Assembly: GCA_964435115.1 (NCBI GenBank) | Contig: CAYSYM010000039.1 | Span: forward strand, 1 to 35,830 | Length of the DNA: 35,830 nucleotides | Direction of reading: 5' to 3' | Origin: CAYSYM01 sp964435115 | GTDB taxonomy: Bacteria > Chloroflexota > UBA6077 > CF-72 | Shown here: positions 18,992 through 27,497 of the stretch, piece by piece | Layout: each line of letters begins with the position of its first letter | How positions within the stretch are numbered: the first letter of the stretch is position 1 | Position numbers and translations under genes: made by a program | Notes under the pieces: model-generated | What the model was told of the DNA's origin: nothing | Seen by the model: the letters and a program-made list of their open reading frames with translations, nothing else | The model's database searches: none

Positions 18992-20296
18992 CTAGAGGAG
19001 CCGGCCCCGGGTGTCGAACGCCATCGGCTTCTCCTGGCCCACAACCTCCAGCCTCGCGCGGGGCGCCTCGGGCAGCAGGTTGGCGCTGATCTCGGGAAAC
19101 GCCGCCATCAGCGTGTTCTTGATGCGGACGACCCGAACCGCCGCCGGGTCCGGCTTGCCGCACATGCGGATCGCCGCGGCGGTGGCCGCCCGGTCATCCG
19201 GCAGGACCATAGGTAACCTCCCGCGCCGCAAGCCGCCGGTCCCGCTGGTGTAGCCGTTCACGTACGTCGCCTGCCAGTCGACCCTGGCGAGCAGGTGCTC
19301 AGTCGTGAAATCAGCCAGCCCCAGCCCCACGGCGTTCCCATGGCTCGGCTCGGTGAGGTCGAGGACCACCACCGCGGTGATGCGCGGCCGCTCGAGCTCG
19401 GGCGCGCCAGGGACCCACATCCGCCCCAGGATGTTCGGGTCCATGCCGGCGCCCGAGACATCCTTCCCCATCTCGTCGACCACGAGGACGTCGACGTCGT
19501 CGAACGGCAGGGCCGCCATGAGCTCCTTGGCCCGCTGCTGCAGCGCCTGCTCAGCGGGCCCGCCGATGCCGTCTGGCTCGACCCAGTGCACCGAGGCTGT
19601 CCGATCGTAGGCGTTCTCCAGCACCGCCAGGCCGCCCACGATCTTGCCTGTCGTCTGGACCATGCAGCGGGCTACCCGGGGCATCAGCTCCGCCAGCCCG
19701 CGGGTACCGTGGCTGTGGATGGCTTGGGCGCCGTGCCGCTTGCCCAGCCCGATCGCGCAGATCTTGGCCAATCCGCTCTCGACCGGCCCGCGGAAGTCGG
19801 TGTGCGGCTTCACGCGGTTCACCACCAGGACGTGGTCGGCCTCCAGGGCGGTGGTGCTCATGAACACCGGCAGCCCGTTCTCGAGCTGGCCGATCTGGCG
19901 CACCTCCATGCTGGAAACTACGGGCATGCCCATCGTGTCCGCCGTGATGCCGTAGCCTGCCAGCACCTCGAGCTGCCCCTCGGCCGTGGCGCCGCCGTGG
20001 CTGCCCATCGCGGGCAGGATGAACGGCTCGCCGCCCGCGGCGCGGACGGCCTCACCGCACGCTCGCAAGAGGGCCGGCAGGTTGGCGATACCCCGGCTGC
20101 CCGCCGTGATCGCCACGCGCCCGCCTGGCGTCACACGGCCGCTGAGCGGCGTGAGCTCCGTCCGCACGTGCCGCGGCAGGTCGTCGAGCGGGAGCTCGGG
20201 TACCTCCTCCGGCGCGTACACCCGGCGGGTCGGGTACATCGTCGGGAAGGGCAGCCCGACGTCGGCTTCGAGGTCCGCGGGAATGACGACAGCCAT
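18992..20296 (-). CDS. LarA-like nickel-pincer hydroxy-acid racemase/epimerase family protein (DUF2088)
   Basis: The 434-residue protein matches the lactate racemase (LarA) family. Candidate cofactor ligands are H100 (AMGSHGGAT), H165 (NRVKPHTDFRG), K178 (SGLAKICAIGLGK) and a His near 194-196. LarA itself tethers a nickel-pincer nucleotide through Lys and uses several His. Homologues racemise or epimerise various 2-hydroxy acids. The cofactor makers LarB, LarC and LarE are not in this window. The gene lies between EtfB (82 nt upstream) and OtnK, suggesting C2 epimerisation of a C4 sugar acid before phosphorylation. That role is inference; AGGATGAG precedes the ATG. Confidence 0.75.
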   Translation of the reverse strand: MAVVIPADLEADVGLPFPTMYPTRRVYAPEEVPELPLDDLPRHVRTELTPLSGRVTPGGRVAITAGSRGIANLPALLRACGEAVRAAGGEPFILPAMGSHGGATAEGQLEVLAGYGITADTMGMPVVSSMEVRQIGQLENGLPVFMSTTALEADHVLVVNRVKPHTDFRGPVESGLAKICAIGLGKRHGAQAIHSHGTRGLAELMPRVARCMVQTTGKIVGGLAVLENAYDRTASVHWVEPDGIGGPAEQALQQRAKELMAALPFDDVDVLVVDEMGKDVSGAGMDPNILGRMWVPGAPELERPRITAVVVLDLTEPSHGNAVGLGLADFTTEHLLARVDWQATYVNGYTSGTGGLRRGRLPMVLPDDRAATAAAIRMCGKPDPAAVRVVRIKNTLMAAFPEISANLLPEAPRARLEVVGQEKPMAFDTRGRLL

Positions 20297-20378
20297 ACAC
20301 TCATCCTACGACGCCACGCCAAGGCTTGCTCTCGACTGCCGGAGCCGGGCGCTACAGGTGTCGGCCCTGCCAGGAGGC

Positions 20379-21200
20379 TCAGAGGGCGAGGCGGTGCAGG
20401 AGGGCGAGCGCCTCCTGCTCGGGGGTACCCACCAGGCGCTCGCGGCGGCGCTCTGCGCCCTCGGCCCGGCCGACGCCCGCGACCACGGTGGCCGAGCCCT
20501 TCAGGCCGAGCTGCTCCGGGTCGACGTCCAGGTCGCTGGCGGCCCAGGTGGTCACACCTGTCTGCCCGGCCAGGGCGCGTAGTCTCGCCACGTCCACGAA
20601 GCGCGGCTCGTTCGCGCCACTCTTCACCGAGACGACCGCCGGCACGGGCAGTCGCAGCCACTCGTAGCCTCCCGGCAGCTCGCGTCGGACCTCGAGGCGC
20701 CGCCGGGCCGGATCGAGGCGCAGCTCCGTCGCGTAGGTCGCCTGCGGTACGTCCAGCCACTCCGCCAGCCCGGCCGGGACCTGGCCGGTCGCGCCGTCGG
20801 AGGACTCTTCGCCGCATAGCACGAGGTCGACACGGCCAATCTTGCGGATGCCGGCGGCCAGCGTCAGCGAGGTCGGCAGCGTGTCTGCTCCTCCGAAGGC
20901 GCGGTCGCTGAGCAGGTAGGCGTGGTCGGCCCCGGCCGCGAGCAGGAGGTGGAGGTACTCGACCGCCATGGGTGGGCCCATGGAGAGCAGGAGGACCTCG
21001 CCTCCGTGGCCGTCGCGCAGGGCCAGCGCTGCCTCCAGGGCGTTCATGTCGGAGGGGTTCACCTCGGAGCGCACGTTGGCGCGGATGAGCGTACGCGTCT
21101 CCTCGTCAACGCGCACCTCCTCGGGCCGGGGGACGACCTTGGCGCACACCACAAGGCGCAGGTGGCGGAGCCGCCCGTTGCGACGCCCCTCAGCGGCCAC
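20379..21200 (-). CDS. etfB: Electron transfer flavoprotein beta subunit
   Basis: The 273-residue EtfB-like protein has the nucleotide-binding fold: VCAKVVPRPEEVRVDEETRT near the N-terminus, LEAALALRDGHGGEVLLLS, then LCGEESSDGATGQVPAGLAE (AMP or second FAD pocket) and LPVPAVVSVKSGANEPRFV. The N-terminus has about ten Arg-rich residues before the fold, so MRLV-like starts cannot be excluded. It follows EtfA after 6 nt. Reversed order (A then B) differs from the common B-A arrangement. With the HdrD-like and HdrA genes upstream, it most likely forms the electron acceptor or donor of a soluble complex. Confidence 0.88.
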   Translation of the reverse strand: MAAEGRRNGRLRHLRLVVCAKVVPRPEEVRVDEETRTLIRANVRSEVNPSDMNALEAALALRDGHGGEVLLLSMGPPMAVEYLHLLLAAGADHAYLLSDRAFGGADTLPTSLTLAAGIRKIGRVDLVLCGEESSDGATGQVPAGLAEWLDVPQATYATELRLDPARRRLEVRRELPGGYEWLRLPVPAVVSVKSGANEPRFVDVARLRALAGQTGVTTWAASDLDVDPEQLGLKGSATVVAGVGRAEGAERRRERLVGTPEQEALALLHRLAL

Positions 21201-21206
21201 GCTGCT

Positions 21207-22232
21207 TCACCCGCTTCCGTTGCCCGCGGTGGCGCTCGCGCGCAGCCGTTCGATCAGCGGCGGCAGCACGCGCCTGAAGTCGTCGACCACGCAGTAGTCG
21301 GCATCCTCGAAGATCGCCGCCTCCGGGTCGGTGTTGATCGCCACCACCGTCCCGGCGTGCTTGATGCCCACAGTGAACTGCATCGCCCCGCTCGCCCCGC
21401 ACACGATCGCCAAGTCCGGCCGCGTGACGTAGCCCGTCTGCCCGATCTGCCGCTCCCGGTCGATCCAGCCCTTGTCGACGGCGACGCGGGTGGCGCCGAC
21501 CTCGCCCCCCAGCTCCAGCGCCAGGCGCTCCAGCAGGCTGAAGTCGCCCTGCACGCCGCGCCCGCCGACCACGACCACTTTCGCCCGCGTCAGGTCCACC
21601 TGGGCTTGAGTCACGCGCTCGATCACGTGGACCCGGGTATCCCGGCGGCGGAGGGTAACAGGCAGACGCTCGACGCGCCCGCTCCGCCGCGCATTGGGGC
21701 GGGGCGGAGCGAAGACGCCCGGCCGCACGGTGGCCATCTGGGGCCGGTGGACGGGGCACTTGATGGTGGCTGTCACGCCGCCGCCGAAGCCGGTGGTGTG
21801 GCCTAACAGCACGTCGGTGCCCGGCTCGATCTCCAGGCCGGTGCAGTCAGCGGTGAGCCCGGTCCGCAGCCGCACGGCCAGGCGACCGGCCAGGTCGCGC
21901 CCGTCCGGTGTCGCCCCCAGTAGGAGGATGGACGGCCTCCGGGCCAGGACGGCGTCGGTCAGGACCCGGGCGAACGGTTCGGTCGAGTAGCTGCCCAGGC
22001 GGTCGTCCTCGGCGACGAGCACGGCGTCCGCCCCGTGGGTGATGGCCGCGTGGGTCACGGCATCCAGGCCCCGCCCGGCCGCCACGCCGACGAGCTCCGC
22101 CCCGAGCTGGTCGGCCAGGGGGCGGGCCGCTCCGAGCAGCTCGAGCGAGACGCCTTCCAGGCGACCGCCCGCGGCCTCCAGGTACACCCAGACACCACGC
22201 GCGTCAGCGGCCGCGTACCAGGATGGGATCAC
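21207..22232 (-). CDS. etfA: Electron transfer flavoprotein alpha subunit
   Basis: The 341-residue protein has a normal EtfA C-terminal FAD domain: VVVVGGRGVQGDFSLLERLA, GWIDRERQIGQTGYVTRPDL (FAD adenine contact), GASGAMQFTVGIKHAGTVVA and INTDPEAAIFEDADYCVV. The N-terminal half (LLGATPDGRDLAGRLAVRLR) is the alpha/beta domain that pairs with EtfB. The start is GTG 22232, which overlaps the HdrD-like stop by 4 nt (GTGA); longer open frame upstream is antisense-like Arg/Gly-rich sequence. Whether the pair is bifurcating (with a second FAD in EtfB) cannot be told here; it needs an alignment. Confidence 0.88.
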   Translation of the reverse strand: MIPSWYAAADARGVWVYLEAAGGRLEGVSLELLGAARPLADQLGAELVGVAAGRGLDAVTHAAITHGADAVLVAEDDRLGSYSTEPFARVLTDAVLARRPSILLLGATPDGRDLAGRLAVRLRTGLTADCTGLEIEPGTDVLLGHTTGFGGGVTATIKCPVHRPQMATVRPGVFAPPRPNARRSGRVERLPVTLRRRDTRVHVIERVTQAQVDLTRAKVVVVGGRGVQGDFSLLERLALELGGEVGATRVAVDKGWIDRERQIGQTGYVTRPDLAIVCGASGAMQFTVGIKHAGTVVAINTDPEAAIFEDADYCVVDDFRRVLPPLIERLRASATAGNGSG

Positions 22233-23428
22233 GCCACGCTCCCCGCCAGAGACGGCTCGGCTACCGGCACCGCGGCCAGGCGCACCAGCTCGGCCACGTC
22301 CATGATCTTCAGCGCGGCGCCGCTCCCTCGCGCCGCGTCCTCCAGGCAGGCGATGCAGTGGGGACAGGCCGTTACCAGGATCTCGGCGCCCGTCCGCGCT
22401 GCCTGGCTCACCCGGAGGTCGCCGAAGCGCTCGCCGCTGGCCGTCTCCAGCCACATCCGGCCGCCTCCCCCACCGCAGCACAGGCCTTGCGGTCGGGCCT
22501 CCTCCATCTCGACCAGCGCGAGGCCGGGGATCGCCGCCAGGAGCTCCCGCGGCGCCTCATACTCGGCGTTATGCCGCCCCAGGTAGCACGGGTCGTGGAA
22601 GGTGGCCACGGCCGGCACGGCGTAGTCCAGTTGGAGCCGGCCTTCGTGCACGAGGCGGCTGAGGTACTGCGTGTAGTGCAGCACCTCGACGCTCCCGCTC
22701 AGGGCGGGGTAGTGGTTGCGGAAGGTGTCGAAGCAGTGTGGCGAGGTGGTCACGATCGTCCGGGCCCCCGCCTCACGCAGCAGGCGCGTGTTCTTCTCCA
22801 CCAGCACGCCCAGGTACTCGAGCTGCCCCAGGCTGAGCGCCGCGTCGCCGCAGCACGGCTCGTCGTCGCCGAGCGTCCCGAAATCCACGCCGCAGGCGAG
22901 CAGCGTCTCGGCGATGGCCCGCGCGACCTTCCGCGTGCGAGGGTCGTAGCTGGCCGTGCAGCCCACGTAGAAGAGCACCTCGTCGCCCGGCTGGAAGCGC
23001 CTCACCTCGAGGCCCCTGGCCCAGTCTGAGCGCCTGGAGGGTGGCTCGCCCCACGGGTTCCCATCTCGATGGAGCTGCCACATGACCGAGCTGAGGCCGG
23101 CGGGTTGGGCACGGCTCTGCCACGCCATCTGCCGCAGCGGCCGGATCACGTCGGACACGCGGACGCCCCGCGGACAGAGCACCTCGCACGCCGCGCAGGT
23201 GGTGCACAGCCAGAGGTCGGCCGCATGGCCGTCAAGTCCGAGCTGCGCGCGGTGCACCAGCTTGCGCAGGTTGAGGGGCTCGGCGCGGACGAGGCCCCAG
23301 GGACAGGTGGCGGTGCAGACGCCACACTGGAAGCAGGGCGAGGCCGCTCCGCCCGTCACCTCCACCACTCGCTCCCAGGCCCCCCAGTCCAGCTCGATGG
23401 GGGCGCTCACGGCCAGGGTGGCGCTCAC
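22229..23428 (-). CDS. HdrD-like iron-sulfur protein (HdrC + HdrB fusion with two CCG domains)
   Basis: The 399-residue protein starts with two [4Fe-4S] motifs (C32-C35-C38-C42 and C75-C78-C81-C85) as in HdrC. Two CCG domains follow, as in HdrB: the first with C157, C192-C193 and C232, the second with C281, C317-C318 and C355-x2-C358. The second CCG is complete. In the first the last motif reads SPHCFDT, with Ser where the usual CPHCF has Cys. Family members reduce disulfides or carry electrons to and from ETFs and lactate dehydrogenases. No membrane segment is present. GTG 23428 overlaps the HdrA stop by 4 nt. It could equally be called a GlcF/LldE-like subunit; context favours the Hdr reading. 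Confidence 0.82.
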   Translation of the reverse strand: MSATLAVSAPIELDWGAWERVVEVTGGAASPCFQCGVCTATCPWGLVRAEPLNLRKLVHRAQLGLDGHAADLWLCTTCAACEVLCPRGVRVSDVIRPLRQMAWQSRAQPAGLSSVMWQLHRDGNPWGEPPSRRSDWARGLEVRRFQPGDEVLFYVGCTASYDPRTRKVARAIAETLLACGVDFGTLGDDEPCCGDAALSLGQLEYLGVLVEKNTRLLREAGARTIVTTSPHCFDTFRNHYPALSGSVEVLHYTQYLSRLVHEGRLQLDYAVPAVATFHDPCYLGRHNAEYEAPRELLAAIPGLALVEMEEARPQGLCCGGGGGRMWLETASGERFGDLRVSQAARTGAEILVTACPHCIACLEDAARGSGAALKIMDVAELVRLAAVPVAEPSLAGSVA

Positions 23429-26400
23429 GCTTCGCCTCCCGCGCTCACCGGCACGCGCACCCGGCGCTGGACCACCGCGTCCATCTCGCGCAGCTTCGCC
23501 GCGAACAGCTTCCCCTCGGACGCCGAGACCCACTGGAGCTGCAATCGCTCTGGCGCAATCCCCTTCTGGGCGAACTTCTTCTGCCACAGGTTGAAGCGCT
23601 TGAGCGTCTGCAGGTTGGCGTTGATGTAGTGGCAGTCGCCGATCCGGCACCCGGTGACGAGGACGGCGCCGGCGCCTCGCTCGAACGCCCGGGCGACGAA
23701 CTTCTCGTCCACGCGGCCGGAACACATGGTCCGGATCACGCGCGAGGACGGCGGGTACTGCAGTTTCTCCACGCCGGCCTGGTCGGCGCCCGCGTACGAG
23801 CACCAGTTGCAGGCGAAGACCAGCACCTTCTCCGCGGCATCGCGGGCCAGGGCGGCGTCGATCTGCGCCAGGATCTGCTCGTCCGTGAACGAGGGCATCT
23901 CGATCGCGTCGAAGTTGCAGGTCGCGGCGCACGTCCCGCAGCCCTGGCAGGCGGCCTCGATGACCTGGGCGATCCCTCGCGGCTTCCCCTCGTAGGGGGC
24001 GGTCATCTGGATCGCGTTGAAGGGGCACACACGCACGCAGATGGTGCAGCCGGTGCACGGGTCGGCGTGGATGCGGGCGACGATCGGCTCCTTCACCACG
24101 CGGTCCTGGGCGAGCAGCGCCCCGGCCTTCGCCGCCGCGGCGGTCCCCTGGCTGATGCTCTCGGCCACGTCCTTGGGCGCCTGTGCCGCCCCGGCCAGGA
24201 AGATGCCGGGCGAGCCGGCCTCGACCGGACCCAGCTTGGGGTGCTTCTCCAGGAGGAAGCCGTCCAGGCTGCGCGACACCTTGAGCTGCGAGAAGATCGG
24301 CTCGTCGCGGGGCTGCAGCCCCACCGCCAGGACCAGGGTGTCGGTAGGGAAGCGGACCGTCTCACCCAGCAGTTCGTCGGGTGTCGTGACCACGCCGTCC
24401 TCGTAGGTGATGGCCTCCTGGGGCGGCCGCTCCGAGTCGTAGCGGATGAACTGCACCCCCGCCCGCATCGCCTCTTCGTACAGCTGCTCGGCGTCCCGGC
24501 TGAAGGTGCGGATCTCGCGGTAGAGCACCCGCACGCGCTTCCCGGCGCGGCGCAGCGCCAGCGCCTGGCCGATCATGGAGGTGCAGCAGTAGCGCGAGCA
24601 GCCCTGCTCGCCCACCCGCGATCCGACGCAGCCGACGAAGGTCACGTCGTCGCCCAGGTGGTCCACCCTGCCGTTGGGCGAGCGCTGGAGCGCGGTCTCC
24701 ATTGCCAGCCGCTGCTCGAGCTCCAGGTTGGTCAGGACGCGCGGGTCCTGCCCGTGGCCGAACTCGGTCGGCTGGTACGGCGTGGCGCCGGTCGCCAGCA
24801 CGACCGCGCCGACCTCCAGCTCGGCGCCAGACGCGAGCCGAACGTTGTAGTGGCCGATGTGGCCGCCGATCGTCTCCACCTCGGTGCCAGCGTGGACGCG
24901 CACACCACTAGACGCCACCTGCTGGCGCAGCGTCGCCAGGAGCTCCGCGGCGGGCCGCGCTCGCGGCGAGAGGTGGTGGAGCCGCGAGACGGTGCCGCCC
25001 AGCTGGGGCTCCCGCTCGACCAGGTGGGTCTCCACGCCTTGCCGCGCCAGGCTCGCCGCCGCGCTCATGCCGGCCACGCCGCCACCCACCACCAGTGCGC
25101 GCTGTACCACCGGCTGCTCCATCTTCGCCAGCGGCTCGAGCCTCCGCGCCTTCTCGACACCCATGCTCACCATGTCGATCGCCTTGAGCGTGGCCGCCGG
25201 CCGCTCGTGCTTGTGCACCCAGGACGACTGGTTGCGGATGTTCGCCATCTCCACCAGGTACGGGTTCAGCCCCGCCTTCAGGCAGGTGCGCTTGAAGGTG
25301 CCCTCGTGGGTCTTCGGCGAGCACGCCGCGATCACCAGCCGGTTGAGCTGGCGGTCCTTGATGACGTCGGCGATCGCCTGCTGGGTGTTGCCGGCGCAGG
25401 CGAACATCACCTCCTCGGCGTGGACGACGCCCGGCAGCCCGGCGGCGAACTGGATGACGTTGGGCACGTCGACGGTCCCGGCGACATTGCTGCCGCAGTC
25501 GCAGACGAAGACGCCTATGCGCTCCGGCTCACCCTCCGGGCGCGGGTCGGGCACCGGCTCGTCCACCCAGGAGCGCTGCCCGACGTGCGCCAGCGCCTTG
25601 GCGGCCGCCGCGCTCGCCTCGGTCACGGTGTCCGGGATGTCCTTCGGCCCGGCGGCGCACCCGGCCACGTACACGCCCGGGCGCGTGCTGGTGACCACGC
25701 CCCCCTCGCGCTCGACGGCCTGGAAGAAGCCGTCCGCGTCCAGTGCCACTCCCAGCGTCTGGGCCAGGCTCGCTACGCCGTCGGCCGGCTGGATCGCCGT
25801 GGCCAGGACGACCATGTCGAACGCCTCGAGCTGGCGGCGGCCGGTGTGCGTGTCCTCGTAGAGCACCTGGAGCTGCCCGTCCACCGGCGTGATGCGCGCC
25901 GGCCGGGTGCGCACGAAGCGCACGCCCGCCTCTTTGGTGCGCGCCCAGAAGCCTTCGAAGCCCTTCCCGTACGCCCGCACGTCCATGTACATGACGGTCA
26001 CGTCCGGGATGCCGTGGTCGACCGCCTGGTAGGCGTGTTTGATGGAGTACATGCAGCACACCCGCGAGCAGTAGCGGAAGTAGCGCACGTCACGGGAGCC
26101 GACGCACAGCACGAAGAGGAGGCGCCGCGGGTGCGCGCCGTCGGATGGACGGACGATCTCGCCGTCGCTCGGCCCGGTCGCCGCCAGCAGGCGCTCGAAC
26201 TCCAGCGCATCCAGGATGTCGGGGTGGCGGCCGTAGGCGAACTCGCTCAGGGCCGCCGCGGGCATGGTCTCGAACCCCGTGGCGACGATCACCGAGGCCA
26301 CGCTTCGCTGGAGCTCCTGCACCAGCGGCTGGCTGAAGTCGATGCACTTGGGCGGGCACGCGGCCACGCAGCGGGCGCACGGCAGGTAGTTGGGCGGGTC

Positions 26401-26925
26401 GTTCAGGCAGTGGTCGATGTCGACGGTGTAGGCGCCAGGGACGGCCTGGGGGAACGGCGTGTAGATCGCCTTGCGCGTGGCCATGCCGTGGTCGAACTCG
26501 CTCGGCAGCGCCACCGGGCAGGCCTCGAAGCAGAGGTTGCAGCGGGTGCATTCGTTCGTGACGAACCGCGCCCGCTGGCGAATGGTGGCGGTGAACGCGC
26601 CGGCCTCGCCGTCCAGGCCGATGACCTCGGCGTTCGCCAGGACCTCGACGTTCGGGTGCTCGCCGACCTCGGAGAGCTTGGGCGCCTCGATGCAGATCGA
26701 GCAGTCGAGGGTGGGGAAGTTCTTGTCGAGCGCCGCCATGCGGCCGCCGAGCGAGGGCGACTTCTCCACCAGGACGACGCGCGCGCCGGCCTCAGCCAGG
26801 TCGAGCGCTGCCTGGATCCCCGCGACTCCGCCGCCGATGACCAGCACCTGGTTCGCCGTTCCAACTGCGGGCGGCGGGTGCTGGTGGGCTCGGGTGGCGC
26901 CGGGAGATCGCCGGTCGTCGCTCAT
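23425..26925 (-). CDS. hdrA: Tandem HdrA fused to MvhD (electron-bifurcating heterodisulfide reductase-like flavoprotein)
   Basis: The 1166-residue protein holds two HdrA modules and an MvhD domain. Module 1 (about 25-460) has a FAD site (VLVIGGGVAGIQAA), C75-x2-C78, ferredoxin motifs (C126-C129-C132-C136; C173, C183, C186, C190) and C274/C286/C290-C291. Module 2 (about 470-945) begins with the HdrA N-terminal domain (VCDCGSN; AACSPKTHEGTFKRTCL), a second FAD site (LVVGGGVAGMSAA) and C766/C776/C780-C781. Two [4Fe-4S] motifs follow (C957-C967; C993-C1003). MvhD (1033-1160) has C1039, C1042, C1068, C1093 and C1098. HdrA flavins bifurcate or confurcate electrons and MvhD usually links to a hydrogenase or formate dehydrogenase; none is encoded here. 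ATG 26925 overlaps KorC by 4 nt. Confidence 0.9.
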   Translation of the reverse strand: MSDDRRSPGATRAHQHPPPAVGTANQVLVIGGGVAGIQAALDLAEAGARVVLVEKSPSLGGRMAALDKNFPTLDCSICIEAPKLSEVGEHPNVEVLANAEVIGLDGEAGAFTATIRQRARFVTNECTRCNLCFEACPVALPSEFDHGMATRKAIYTPFPQAVPGAYTVDIDHCLNDPPNYLPCARCVAACPPKCIDFSQPLVQELQRSVASVIVATGFETMPAAALSEFAYGRHPDILDALEFERLLAATGPSDGEIVRPSDGAHPRRLLFVLCVGSRDVRYFRYCSRVCCMYSIKHAYQAVDHGIPDVTVMYMDVRAYGKGFEGFWARTKEAGVRFVRTRPARITPVDGQLQVLYEDTHTGRRQLEAFDMVVLATAIQPADGVASLAQTLGVALDADGFFQAVEREGGVVTSTRPGVYVAGCAAGPKDIPDTVTEASAAAAKALAHVGQRSWVDEPVPDPRPEGEPERIGVFVCDCGSNVAGTVDVPNVIQFAAGLPGVVHAEEVMFACAGNTQQAIADVIKDRQLNRLVIAACSPKTHEGTFKRTCLKAGLNPYLVEMANIRNQSSWVHKHERPAATLKAIDMVSMGVEKARRLEPLAKMEQPVVQRALVVGGGVAGMSAAASLARQGVETHLVEREPQLGGTVSRLHHLSPRARPAAELLATLRQQVASSGVRVHAGTEVETIGGHIGHYNVRLASGAELEVGAVVLATGATPYQPTEFGHGQDPRVLTNLELEQRLAMETALQRSPNGRVDHLGDDVTFVGCVGSRVGEQGCSRYCCTSMIGQALALRRAGKRVRVLYREIRTFSRDAEQLYEEAMRAGVQFIRYDSERPPQEAITYEDGVVTTPDELLGETVRFPTDTLVLAVGLQPRDEPIFSQLKVSRSLDGFLLEKHPKLGPVEAGSPGIFLAGAAQAPKDVAESISQGTAAAAKAGALLAQDRVVKEPIVARIHADPCTGCTICVRVCPFNAIQMTAPYEGKPRGIAQVIEAACQGCGTCAATCNFDAIEMPSFTDEQILAQIDAALARDAAEKVLVFACNWCSYAGADQAGVEKLQYPPSSRVIRTMCSGRVDEKFVARAFERGAGAVLVTGCRIGDCHYINANLQTLKRFNLWQKKFAQKGIAPERLQLQWVSASEGKLFAAKLREMDAVVQRRVRVPVSAGGEA

Positions 26926-27497
26926 CCGCGCCTCTTCTTGCGACCCATGGCCCGGGGGGCGGGGGCGGCGGCTCGCGCGCCTGCCTCGAATCCCACCCGC
27001 AGCGCCCGCAGGTTCAGGTCGACGGTCTGCGGCCGCACGCTGGTTCGGACTGCCTCTTCGAGGGCCGCCAGGGAGACTACCTCTGTTGACGCCGAGAGGC
27101 AGCCCAGCAGGACCATGTTGGCGACGATGCGCCGGCCGAGCTGCTCGGCCAGGCGCGTGGCGGGGATGGCGTGCTGCCGCCCGTCCCAGGCCAGCGTCAC
27201 GAGGTCGGGGTCGAACAGGAGCACGCCATCCTGGGCCAGGGTCGGCAGGAAGCTGCTGCCCGCTTCCTGGGACATGACCGCCAGGATGGCCGGCCGCGTC
27301 ACCTCGGGGAAGTCGATGGGCTCGTCGGCCAGCACCACGTCCGCGTTGCAGGCGCCGCCGCGGGCCTCGGGCCCGTACACCTGGGTGAAGAGCGCCTCCC
27401 GCCCGTCGTAGAGGGTGGCGGCCTTGCCGAGCAGGTAGCCGGCCAGGATGACGCCCTGGCCCCCGAAGCCGGCGAGCCGGACCTCCGTCCGCGTCAC
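26922..27497 (-). CDS. korC: 2-oxoacid:ferredoxin oxidoreductase gamma subunit
   Basis: The 191-residue protein is a gamma-type subunit of the pyruvate/2-oxoglutarate ferredoxin oxidoreductase family, opening with LAGFGGQGVILAGYLLGKA (the family's GGQG motif) and containing FTQVYGPEARGGACNADVVL. A lysine/arginine-rich tail (GRKKRRG) is unusual at the C-terminus. The subunit binds CoA-side surfaces and completes the alpha-beta-gamma-delta enzyme. GTG 27497 overlaps KorB by 4 nt and the stop overlaps HdrA by 4 nt. Which oxoacid is used cannot be told from this subunit. Confidence 0.88.
   Translation of the reverse strand: MTRTEVRLAGFGGQGVILAGYLLGKAATLYDGREALFTQVYGPEARGGACNADVVLADEPIDFPEVTRPAILAVMSQEAGSSFLPTLAQDGVLLFDPDLVTLAWDGRQHAIPATRLAEQLGRRIVANMVLLGCLSASTEVVSLAALEEAVRTSVRPQTVDLNLRALRVGFEAGARAAAPAPRAMGRKKRRG

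Noticed and set aside
16638..22481. Several long open frames opposite the LarA, OtnK, PdxA2 and Etf genes.
   Set aside because: Same antisense composition; the minus-strand enzymes have complete motifs and coupled starts.
23425..26925. Methanogen-type HdrABC-MvhADG complex.
   Set aside because: No hydrogenase subunits (MvhA/G) and no methanogenesis genes are present; the partners here are Kor and Etf.
23629..27411. A 1260-codon open frame on the plus strand opposite HdrA and KorC.
   Set aside because: It is rich in Arg, His, Ala, Val and Gly with no domain pattern, as expected for antisense of GC-rich codons; the minus strand carries clear cysteine motifs and conserved enzymes.
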